This document shows, in pieces, positions 35,662 to 43,054 of a stretch of DNA of 64,000 nucleotides. The position numbers were made by a program, and so were the translations under genes. The notes under the pieces were generated by a model that searched no databases, was not told the DNA's origin, and worked only from the letters and a program-made list of their open reading frames with translations. This DNA comes from Gallibacter pasteurianus_A (lineage in GTDB: Bacteria; Bacillota; Clostridia; Peptostreptococcales; Anaerovoracaceae). The number at the start of each line of letters is the position of its first letter. Within the stretch, counting starts at the first letter, position 1. The stretch spans positions 248,001 to 312,000 of the forward strand of contig CAVBJF010000002.1 in the NCBI GenBank assembly GCA_963596005.1. The letters are read 5' to 3'.

Positions 35662-36065
35662 TTTTTACTTCTTTCAATACTTCCCAGAACACCGTTTACA
35701 AATTTACTCCCGTCAACATCACTATATTTTTTCGCCATTTCAACAGCTTCATTTATAACGATTGCCGCCGGCGTATCGGAATAAAAAAGCTCAAAAACTG
35801 ATACTCTGAGAATTGCAAGATCTATTTTCGCCATTTTTTTTGTGTTTCTGCTTTTTGTAAAGTCATCTATCTTGCTGTCTATTTCTTTTTTGTGTAATAC
35901 AAAGCCATTATATCCATTTTTTAGATATGCAAACGCTTCATCATTTTTCTCATCTATATTTTTACTTTCTAAAAACCTTTCAAATAGTTGAATATCGTCG
36001 TCTGCTTGTGCTTCCATTTGAAAAATTGCTTGCATAAGGATTTCTCTTTGCTGTGATCGTGTCAT
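35658..36065 (-). CDS. nusB: Transcription antitermination protein NusB
   Basis: A 135-residue all-helical NusB: MTRSQQREILMQAIFQME at the N-terminus, IDLAILRVSVFELFYSDTPA and VINEAVEMAKKYSDVDGSKF-type sequence, then VNGVLGSIERSKK. It binds boxA with S10 in rRNA antitermination. It lies 11 bases after asp23 and overlaps xseA by 4. Confidence 0.94.
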   Translation of the reverse strand: MTRSQQREILMQAIFQMEAQADDDIQLFERFLESKNIDEKNDEAFAYLKNGYNGFVLHKKEIDSKIDDFTKSRNTKKMAKIDLAILRVSVFELFYSDTPAAIVINEAVEMAKKYSDVDGSKFVNGVLGSIERSKK

Positions 36066-36076
36066 TTAATAACCTC

Positions 36077-36394
36077 TTATTTTTCTTCTTGTAATTCTAT
36101 CCGCTTCACGTGGATATTTACACTTTTAACTGTTGCTTCTGTGACATTTTCAACTTCCTTTTTCACATTTTCCTGTATGTCCCATGCCGCAGTTGGAATC
36201 TTCGTGCCATATTTCAAAATGACATATATATCAAAAGTAACGCCTTCCTTACCTTGGACTACCTTTACACCCTTTGGGAGAAGACGTATCACCCCTTTTG
36301 TTCGTTGCGTCGCGTTTATCGCACATATCTCAAATACACGATCCGAAAATCGCTCATCCGAAAGATTATCTAAATGTGTGTATTCTTGTTCCAT
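36077..36394 (-). CDS. Asp23/Gls24 family protein
   Basis: A 105-residue Asp23/Gls24 (DUF322) protein, as usually found just before nusB (AmaP/YqhY position): VFEICAINATQRTKGVIRLL, EGVTFDIYVILKYGTKIPTA, WDIQENVKKEVENVTEATVK. Such proteins are linked to envelope stress and, for YqhY, control of lipid synthesis. It is the first gene of the long minus-strand string, beginning from the extended -10 promoter at 36436-36444. Confidence 0.88.
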   Translation of the reverse strand: MEQEYTHLDNLSDERFSDRVFEICAINATQRTKGVIRLLPKGVKVVQGKEGVTFDIYVILKYGTKIPTAAWDIQENVKKEVENVTEATVKSVNIHVKRIELQEEK

Positions 36395-36435
36395 ATATTT
36401 TTTGCCTCAGTTTCTTTTTGTATACATACATATTT

Positions 36436-36444
36436 ATTATAACA
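36436..36444 (-). promoter_or_regulatory. Extended -10 promoter of the asp23-nusB-xseA string
   Basis: Reading the minus strand, TGT-TATAAT (TGnTATAAT) occupies 36444-36436, about 45 bases before the asp23 ATG at 36394. No good -35 is visible. It directly abuts the T-tract of the dnaJ terminator. Confidence 0.6.
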
Positions 36445-36445
36445 G

Positions 36446-36481
36446 AAAAAGGGTAACTTTTTAAGTATAGCTACCCTTTTT
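36446..36481 (-). terminator. Terminator of the hrcA-grpE-dnaK-dnaJ operon
   Basis: On the minus strand a 13-bp stem AAAAAGGGTAGCT / AGTTACCCTTTTT (one G-T pair) with a ten-base loop, just after the dnaJ stop at 36487. The T's of the right arm serve as the terminator tail. Confidence 0.85.
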
Positions 36482-36486
36482 AATAG

Positions 36487-37626
36487 TTATTTAAATAATT
36501 CTTTTAAATTTTTTATAAAGCTGCTTTTTTTAGCATAACAGCTTGTATCAACTTCCTTTGACATCTTTTTAATGGCATCCTTTTGCTTTCCTGACAATTT
36601 TGTAGGAACTTCTAAATTTACCTTGACGTATAAATCTCCCTTTCGTTGCGAATGAGGACTCACAATGCCCTTGCCTTTAAGTCTAAAAGTAGTACCCGGC
36701 TGAGTGCCTGCCGGCACCTTGTATTTAACCTTACCTTCAAGAGTTGGTACGACGATTTCATCTCCAAGAGCAGCTTGCTCAAATGTAATAGGAATTTCAA
36801 TCTGTATGTCCTGACCTGCCCTTTTATACATGCTATGCGGTTTTACAGCAATTATTATATACAGATCTCCGGCAGGACCACCGTTTTCTCCCGGCTCACC
36901 CTGTCCTCTCAGCGTTATAGCAGATCCGTTGTCAACTCCGGCAGGCACATTTACTGCTATTGTAACAGTTTTTCTTACCTTGCCGGTGCCCTTGCAATCA
37001 GGACAAGGTTTGTCAATTATAGAACCTGTACCTTTACAATCCGGACATGTTGAGGATGTCTGAAAAACTCCAAATGGTGTTTGCTTTGAGGTCATTACCT
37101 CGCCTGTTCCCCCACACGTAGTGCAAGTCTTTTTTTCACTTCCTGGTGCTGCCCCAGTGCCGTTACAAGTCTTGCACTCTACATACTTTGTAAGTTTTAT
37201 CTGTTTTTTTACGCCAAAGGCAGCTTCCTCAAATGTAATAGTTAGATTTTTTTGTATATCCCGTCCACGCTGCGGTCCGTTTCGTCTTCTTGAAAATCCA
37301 CCTCTATTGCCACCGAACATACCACCAAACATATTGAATATGTCATCAAATCCACCAAAATCACCGCTATAAGCTCCGCCACCAAAGCCTGCGTTTGGAT
37401 CAACCCCGGCATGACCAAATCTGTCATATTTTGATTTTTTGTCAGGATCGCTCAAAACGGCATACGCTTCGTTAATTTCCTTAAATTTTTCCTCAGCTTC
37501 CTTATCTCCCTGATTTCTGTCGGGATGATATTTCATCGCAAGCTTTCTGTAAGCCCTTTTTATTTCATCGTCAGAAGCACCCTTTTTTAGACCTAAGACT
37601 TCGTAAAAATCTCTCTTTTCAGCCAT
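36487..37626 (-). CDS. dnaJ: Chaperone protein DnaJ
   Basis: A 379-residue class I J-protein: J-domain with the HPD motif (AMKYHPDRNQGD), Gly/Phe-rich linker, four zinc-finger CxxCxGxG repeats (CKTCNGTGA, CTTCGGTG, CPDCKGTG, CPDCKGTG), and C-terminal substrate domains. It hands unfolded proteins to DnaK and stimulates its ATPase. The start overlaps the dnaK stop (TAATG). Confidence 0.97.
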   Translation of the reverse strand: MAEKRDFYEVLGLKKGASDDEIKRAYRKLAMKYHPDRNQGDKEAEEKFKEINEAYAVLSDPDKKSKYDRFGHAGVDPNAGFGGGAYSGDFGGFDDIFNMFGGMFGGNRGGFSRRRNGPQRGRDIQKNLTITFEEAAFGVKKQIKLTKYVECKTCNGTGAAPGSEKKTCTTCGGTGEVMTSKQTPFGVFQTSSTCPDCKGTGSIIDKPCPDCKGTGKVRKTVTIAVNVPAGVDNGSAITLRGQGEPGENGGPAGDLYIIIAVKPHSMYKRAGQDIQIEIPITFEQAALGDEIVVPTLEGKVKYKVPAGTQPGTTFRLKGKGIVSPHSQRKGDLYVKVNLEVPTKLSGKQKDAIKKMSKEVDTSCYAKKSSFIKNLKELFK

Positions 37627-39482
37627 TATTTATCATCCTCGTCATCTACTACTTCATAATCGGCATCTACCACATTGTCATCAGCATTGCTGCTTGCTCC
37701 GTCCTGTGCCTGACCTTCTGCACCTGCCTGAGCCTGTGCCTGTTGCTGTGCTTGTTCATATAGCTTTGCAGACATCTTATGGAAGTGTTCTGTCAGCTTT
37801 TCGTTAGCAGCTTTGATTTCTTCAACCGTACCGTTGTTCAGAACTTTCTTTAGCTCCTCTGCGGCGTCGTTAATTTCTTTCTTCTCATCATCTGAAAGCT
37901 TGTCGTCAAGCTCCTTTAGATTTTTTTCTGTTTCATAAATCAAAGTCTCTGCCTGGTTTCTGATTTCTGTCTCTTCCTTCTTCTTTTTATCTTCTTCCGC
38001 AAATTGCTCTGCTTCCTTTACCTTCGCATTGATTTCTTCCTCCGAAAGGTTAGTTGAAGAAGTGATTGTTATGCTCTGCTGTTTGCCTGTTCCAAGATCC
38101 TTAGCACTTACATTTACGATGCCGTTTGCGTCGATGTCAAATGTAACCTCTATCTGAGGTACTCCTCTTGGAGCTGCAGGAATGCCATTTAGCTGGAATC
38201 TTCCAAGAGTTATATTGTCTTTTGCCATTTCTCTCTCGCCCTGCATTACATGGATGTCTACGGCAGACTGATTATCTGCTGCAGTTGAGAATATCTGACT
38301 CTTTTTAGTCGGAATTGTTGTATTCCTTTCGATAAGCTTTGTAGCAACTCCGCCAAGGGTTTCGATTGAAAGTGAAAGCGGTGTTACATCAAGAAGCAAT
38401 ACATCGTTCACTTCACCTGTCAAAACGCCTGCCTGAATAGACGCTCCGATAGCTACACATTCGTCAGGGTTAACCCCTTTAAACGGATCTTTTCCTGTAA
38501 TCTTTTTAACTGTTTCCTGTACGGCAGGTATCCTTGTAGAACCGCCAACAAGTACAATTTTTGCAATATCCGAAGTCGATACGCCTGCATCAGACATGGC
38601 CTTTTTCATCGGTTCGATAGTTGCCTCTACGAGGTTTGCTGTAAGCTGCTCAAACTTAGCTCTTGAAATGTCCATATTCAAATGAAGCGGACCGTTTTCG
38701 TTTACTGTTATAAACGGTAGATTTACATTTGTTGTCTGTGCACTTGAAAGCTCCTTCTTAGCCTTTTCGGCAGCTTCCTTTAATCTCTGAAGTGCCATCT
38801 GATCTTTTCTTAAATCTACGCCGTTTTCCTTTGCAAACTCGTCAGCCATAAAGTTCATAAGTGCGTTATCAAAGTCGTCACCACCGAGCTTATTATTACC
38901 TGAAGTAGCCAGTACTTCAAATACACCGTCGCCAAGCTCAAGGATAGATACATCGAATGTACCGCCACCAAGGTCATATACTAAGATCTTGTGATGACCT
39001 TCTTCCTTGTCAAGTCCATATGCAAGTGCTGCCGCAGTTGGCTCGTTTATGATTCTCTTTACATCAAGTCCTGCAATCTTACCTGCGTCCTTTGTTGCCT
39101 GCTTTTGGCTGTCTGTAAAGTATGCAGGTACTGTAATTACCGCCTCTGTAACCTTTTCGCCAAGATAGCTTTCGGCATCTGTCTTTAGCTTAGTCAAAAT
39201 CATCGCAGAAATATCCTGTGGTGTGTATTCCTTACCATCGATTTTTACCTTGTAGTCTTCACCCATATGTCTTTTTATAGATGAAATTGTTCTATCAGGA
39301 TTTGTAACCGCCTGTCTTTTTGCTGTCTCTCCTACAAGTCTTTCACCATTTTTTGCAAATCCTACAACTGAAGGAGTAGTTCTGTCTCCCTCTGCATTTG
39401 TTATTACTGTAGGGTCTCCTCCTTCGAGTACCGCTACACAAGAATTAGTTGTTCCTAAATCAATACCTATTACTTTTCCCAT
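37626..39482 (-). CDS. dnaK: Chaperone protein DnaK (Hsp70)
   Basis: A 618-residue Hsp70: GIDLGTTNSCVAVLEGG, IINEPTAAALAYGLDK, KILVYDLGGGTFDVSIL, VGGSTRIPAVQ, interdomain linker VLLLDVTPLSLSIETLGG, ending in a Gln/Ala-rich tail and acidic terminus. Like other Gram-positive DnaKs it lacks the roughly 24-residue insert of the E. coli ATPase domain (the segment after SSAQTTNVNLPFI is short). AAGGAG precedes the ATG. Confidence 0.98.
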   Translation of the reverse strand: MGKVIGIDLGTTNSCVAVLEGGDPTVITNAEGDRTTPSVVGFAKNGERLVGETAKRQAVTNPDRTISSIKRHMGEDYKVKIDGKEYTPQDISAMILTKLKTDAESYLGEKVTEAVITVPAYFTDSQKQATKDAGKIAGLDVKRIINEPTAAALAYGLDKEEGHHKILVYDLGGGTFDVSILELGDGVFEVLATSGNNKLGGDDFDNALMNFMADEFAKENGVDLRKDQMALQRLKEAAEKAKKELSSAQTTNVNLPFITVNENGPLHLNMDISRAKFEQLTANLVEATIEPMKKAMSDAGVSTSDIAKIVLVGGSTRIPAVQETVKKITGKDPFKGVNPDECVAIGASIQAGVLTGEVNDVLLLDVTPLSLSIETLGGVATKLIERNTTIPTKKSQIFSTAADNQSAVDIHVMQGEREMAKDNITLGRFQLNGIPAAPRGVPQIEVTFDIDANGIVNVSAKDLGTGKQQSITITSSTNLSEEEINAKVKEAEQFAEEDKKKKEETEIRNQAETLIYETEKNLKELDDKLSDDEKKEINDAAEELKKVLNNGTVEEIKAANEKLTEHFHKMSAKLYEQAQQQAQAQAGAEGQAQDGASSNADDNVVDADYEVVDDEDDK

Positions 39483-39566
39483 TTCTATTATCTCCTTTAC
39501 TTTTCTTACTTAATTTTCACATTTTATATATAAATATGTTACTTTCTTTCGCATATCTAAACATAA

Positions 39567-40181
39567 TCAGTTTGCAACTTTTACCATTGAAGGTCTGATG
39601 ACCTTGCCATTTAACATATATCCTTTTTGAAGAACCTCACTGACATTACCACTTTTAACCTTATCTGTATCTTCCATCATCACAGCATTATGATAATTTG
39701 GGTCGAATACCACATCTTCTGCTTCAATTTCTGTCACTCCTGCATCTGTCAAGGTGTCTTTTAGTTGTTTAAATATCAATGTCATTCCTTCTTTGAAGCC
39801 GACAGCTCCATCTCTGTCTTCACCCTCTCCATTACCCTCTGAATTTTGAAGTGCTCTTTCAAAATTATCTAAAACATCTATCAGTTTTATGACTATTTTT
39901 TCGTTTGCGTAAGCATGGATCTCGCTTCTCTGCTTTTCAGCACGCTTTTTATAATTTTGAAAATCCGCCATAAGGCGCATGTACCGAGTATTTAGGTCTT
40001 CGTCTTCTGCTTTTTTTTCATTTGCTTGAGCTTCATTTTTAGAGTCATCCTCATTTTGCTCTGAAGCTTTTTCCTGCTCTGCCACATCCTCTTCGCCAAC
40101 GATTTCCTCTTCTATGTTTTCTATGCTTTCTTCCTTATCAATCACATTTTCTTTTACATTCTTTGTTTCCTTATTTGTCAT
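39567..40181 (-). CDS. grpE: Nucleotide exchange factor GrpE
   Basis: A 204-residue GrpE with a long acidic N-terminal region (about 60 residues), a coiled coil containing YMRLMADFQNYKKRAEKQRS, and the C-terminal wing with VFDPNYHNAVMMED and VLQKGYMLNGKVIRPSMVKV. It resets DnaK by releasing ADP. Start overlaps hrcA by 11 bases. Confidence 0.96.
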   Translation of the reverse strand: MTNKETKNVKENVIDKEESIENIEEEIVGEEDVAEQEKASEQNEDDSKNEAQANEKKAEDEDLNTRYMRLMADFQNYKKRAEKQRSEIHAYANEKIVIKLIDVLDNFERALQNSEGNGEGEDRDGAVGFKEGMTLIFKQLKDTLTDAGVTEIEAEDVVFDPNYHNAVMMEDTDKVKSGNVSEVLQKGYMLNGKVIRPSMVKVAN

Positions 40182-41214
40182 CTTCGCCTCCTGTAAGTTT
40201 AAATGAATTTGTCAAATTGTCTGTCAGGTATTCTATAACCGATGTTATCTCGCCATAACGCATGCGCGTAGGACCTATAACACCTAATTTCCCGACAAGT
40301 TTGCCATCTATGTGATATGTAGCAGTGATGAGACTGCATTCGTTCAAATTGACATCTTCATTTTCCGTACCTATTGTAATCATAATGCCGTCATCTCGAG
40401 TTGCCATTTTCTTTACAAACTCATCTTTTTGATCTATCATCTTGATGAAATCTTCAGCCTTAGAAATATCTTTGTATTCCGGCATCGAAAATATATTTGT
40501 AAGTCCGTCCATATATAGGTTGACATTTAACATATCCTCTAACGTTTTTACAAAGTTAGGCATAATGTTTTTTGTTAATGCACTCATTGCTTTTGCATCT
40601 ATTTCAAACGACTGTATAATATCAATCTTAAGTGCTTCGCTTAACGTTTTCCCTTTATATGTGTATGTCATCGACTTTGACAGGATGCGAAGCATTTCAT
40701 CTGTATAAGCATGATCAAGTTTGAGCACTGTATTTGATACTTTGCCTGCCTCGGAAACTATCATAAGTATTACATGAGTTTCATCTATCGGCAAAAACGT
40801 AATCGCTTTCAAAAGATCCTTTTCTGCGCTCGGTGTTATTGCAAACGATGTCAAATTAGTTATTTGAGAAAGGATTTTTGCAGCCTTTTCTATTGTTTTG
40901 TCAAGCTCAGTAAAGTTGTCATACAGCTCCTGGGCAATTATATTTTTTTTTCTCCTTGGGAGCTCCCTTTTCTTCATTATCTCATTTACATATAACCTAT
41001 AAGCTTTTTGTGAAGGCACTCTGCCTGCAGACGTATGAGGGTGAGTAAGGAACCCCATTTCCTCAAGATCTGCCATTTCATTTCTTATAGTAGCGGGGCT
41101 TACGCCAAGCTCATACTTTTTTGATAATGTCCTTGAACCTACCGGTTCTGCAGTGGAAATAAAATCAGCTATGATTGCCTGAAGTATTTTTAGTTTTCTT
41201 TCATTTAAATCCAT
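40171..41214 (-). CDS. hrcA: Heat-inducible transcription repressor HrcA
   Basis: A 347-residue repressor: N-terminal winged helix (LKILQAIIADFISTAEPVGS, SRTLSKKYELGVSPATIRNE, EEMGFLTHPHTSAGRVPS) and a GAF-like dimerisation core. Start 41214 (MDLNERKL) has AAGGAG upstream; the codon at 41241 lies inside the CIRCE element and is rejected. HrcA binds CIRCE and needs GroEL for activity, so the operon is autoregulated. Confidence 0.96.
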   Translation of the reverse strand: MDLNERKLKILQAIIADFISTAEPVGSRTLSKKYELGVSPATIRNEMADLEEMGFLTHPHTSAGRVPSQKAYRLYVNEIMKKRELPRRKKNIIAQELYDNFTELDKTIEKAAKILSQITNLTSFAITPSAEKDLLKAITFLPIDETHVILMIVSEAGKVSNTVLKLDHAYTDEMLRILSKSMTYTYKGKTLSEALKIDIIQSFEIDAKAMSALTKNIMPNFVKTLEDMLNVNLYMDGLTNIFSMPEYKDISKAEDFIKMIDQKDEFVKKMATRDDGIMITIGTENEDVNLNECSLITATYHIDGKLVGKLGVIGPTRMRYGEITSVIEYLTDNLTNSFKLTGGEDDK

Positions 41215-41234
41215 AACTTTTTTCTCCTTTTTTA

Positions 41235-41261
41235 TTAGCACTCGCTATCTCTGAGTGCTAA
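41235..41261 (-). promoter_or_regulatory. CIRCE operator for HrcA
   Basis: A perfect CIRCE: TTAGCACTC (41235-41243), 9-base spacer, GAGTGCTAA (41253-41261), located between the promoter and the hrcA start. Confidence 0.98.
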
Positions 41262-41271
41262 CTATATTATT

Positions 41272-41299
41272 AGTATACCCCATATTTAGCCCATGTCAA
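41272..41299 (-). promoter_or_regulatory. SigA promoter of the hrcA operon
   Basis: On the minus strand TTGACA (41299-41294), a 16-base spacer and TATACT (41277-41272). The start site would fall at the edge of the CIRCE, so HrcA binding blocks transcription. Confidence 0.85.
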
Positions 41300-41352
41300 C
41301 ATTTTAAATTAAAATTTATTTTATAATTTAATGATATCGGTAAAAAAAATAT

Positions 41353-41403
41353 CAAAAAAGCATATATTTTTCCTCCATCTTGGTTTTGGAACACATATGC
41401 TTT
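41353..41403 (-). terminator. Terminator after the NhaC-type antiporter gene
   Basis: Minus-strand stem AAAGCATAT / ATATGCTTT with an internal TTCC/GGAA pairing, followed by two T-runs. It separates the antiporter gene from the heat-shock promoter. Confidence 0.75.
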
Positions 41404-41433
41404 AATGTTTAGATTTAATTTAGTATTTCAATA

Positions 41434-42975
41434 TTATACAGATTTTGCTTCCTTCCTATCAGAAAGTTTTTTTGTTATAAACAGTATCAACAGTAAGGTA
41501 GCAACTCCGGATCCTAATGTCGTAAATAGATTGAAGTTTGTAAATGCCGAAACTAAGTAGCCTACTGCACACGCAACCGCTACTGTCAAGGCGTATGGTA
41601 TCTGAGTCGAAACGTGATCCATATGATCGCAGTCTGCACCGGTCGATGAAAGAATTGTAGTATCCGATATAGGCGAGCAATGATCTCCAAATACAGAACC
41701 CCCAAGAGTAGCTGCAAGCGTAACTATTATCAAATTTGGGTCTGTTCCTATCGAATCCTCACAGATCAACAATACTATCGGAATCAATATGCCGAAGGTT
41801 CCCCATGCTGTACCCATCGAAAATGATAAAAAGGCAGCAACAATAAATATTACAAATGGTAAGAAAATGAGTGGGAAATGGCTTACCTGTACCAAATGAC
41901 CGATATATTCGCCTGTCGAAAGCAAATCTCTGCAGACGCCTGAGATAGTCCAAGCTAAAACAAGGATCGTAATAGCTGGCACCATCATCTTTATGCCATC
42001 ATTTACACTGCCCATAAAATCTTTAAAATTAAGTATTTTACGAGGAAGATATAATACAAAAGTTACGAGAATAGCTCCAAATCCTCCAAGTACAAGCGAT
42101 GTCGAAGAATCACAATTTCCGAATGCTTCAACTATGTTAGTGCCCTCTCCTGAAAAAAGTCCTCCTGTATAAAGCATCGCAAGTATAGAAAGAAATATAA
42201 GTGCCAATATTGGGATTAAAAGATCCTTTACCTGTCCTTTTGATTCGCTGCTTTCCGGCTCCAAATCGTTTAATGCTCCAAGCTCATTTTCAAGCTCTGC
42301 CCTTTTTTCGATTTCCTTCATCGGCCCATAACTTGTATTTGTAGTAGCTACTATTATAACCATCAATATAGTTAATAGTGCGTATAAGTTAAATGGTATT
42401 GTAGCTACAAATGCTAAAATGTCACTATCAAACATCTTTGCACCGGCAAGTGTACTTCCTACTGCCGCCGCCCACGATGATATAGGTGCGATGATACAGA
42501 CAGGTGCAGCAGTAGAATCTATCAAATATGCGAGCTTTGCTCTTGCTATTCGATATTTGTCCGTAACAGGTTTCATAACCGTACCTACTGTTAAGCAGTT
42601 AAAATAATCATCCACAAATATTATTATTCCAAGAAGTCCTGTTGCAAGCTGTGCCATTTTTTTGTTTTTTATCTTTTGAGAAGCCCATACTCCATAAGCC
42701 TGCGAGCCACCTCCTGCAGTTACTAATACAACTAAAACTCCAAGCAAAGCTAAAAACAATATCATTGTTGCATTATCGCCCATCTTTTCTGCCATAAGAG
42801 TAAAGGTTGTAGTAATACCCCCCATAATGCCCGCATCTGTGGCAAAAGCATATGTAAATGTTCCAACAAAAACACCTATAAGAAGCGATGATATAACCTC
42901 TTTTGTTATTAAAGCCAATGCAATAGCTACAATAGGTGGCAATATGGATAAAATTCCAACGTTTATAGCGTCCAT
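41434..42975 (-). CDS. NhaC-family Na+/H+ antiporter or amino-acid exchanger
   Basis: A 513-residue polytopic membrane protein with about 11-12 hydrophobic segments. The NhaC/ArsB-fold family signature is clear: IIIFVDDYFNCLTVGTVMKP, then IDSTAAPVCIIAPISSWAAA and FGDHCSPISDTTILSSTGAD. Start 42975 (MDAINVGI) follows AAAGGAG; a codon further upstream at 43023 has no support. Members exchange Na+ for H+ or antiport malate/lactate or amino acids; this one cannot be assigned further. It follows the surface-protein operon by 80 bases with only a weak hairpin between, so read-through is possible. Confidence 0.88.
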   Translation of the reverse strand: MDAINVGILSILPPIVAIALALITKEVISSLLIGVFVGTFTYAFATDAGIMGGITTTFTLMAEKMGDNATMILFLALLGVLVVLVTAGGGSQAYGVWASQKIKNKKMAQLATGLLGIIIFVDDYFNCLTVGTVMKPVTDKYRIARAKLAYLIDSTAAPVCIIAPISSWAAAVGSTLAGAKMFDSDILAFVATIPFNLYALLTILMVIIVATTNTSYGPMKEIEKRAELENELGALNDLEPESSESKGQVKDLLIPILALIFLSILAMLYTGGLFSGEGTNIVEAFGNCDSSTSLVLGGFGAILVTFVLYLPRKILNFKDFMGSVNDGIKMMVPAITILVLAWTISGVCRDLLSTGEYIGHLVQVSHFPLIFLPFVIFIVAAFLSFSMGTAWGTFGILIPIVLLICEDSIGTDPNLIIVTLAATLGGSVFGDHCSPISDTTILSSTGADCDHMDHVSTQIPYALTVAVACAVGYLVSAFTNFNLFTTLGSGVATLLLILFITKKLSDRKEAKSV

Positions 42976-43054
42976 AACGACTCCTTTCTTTATATAACCA
43001 CCATAAAATATATACGAAAACACAAGCTATTGCAAGCCGTTTTACTTTTCAAAA

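Noticed and set aside
41215..41241. Upstream start for HrcA at 41241
   Set aside because: This start would place coding sequence inside the CIRCE; the ATG at 41214 has AAGGAG just upstream.
43024..43054. Terminator between the beta-propeller gene and the NhaC-type gene
   Set aside because: Only a weak, interrupted stem without a T-run was found, so it is not listed as a feature.
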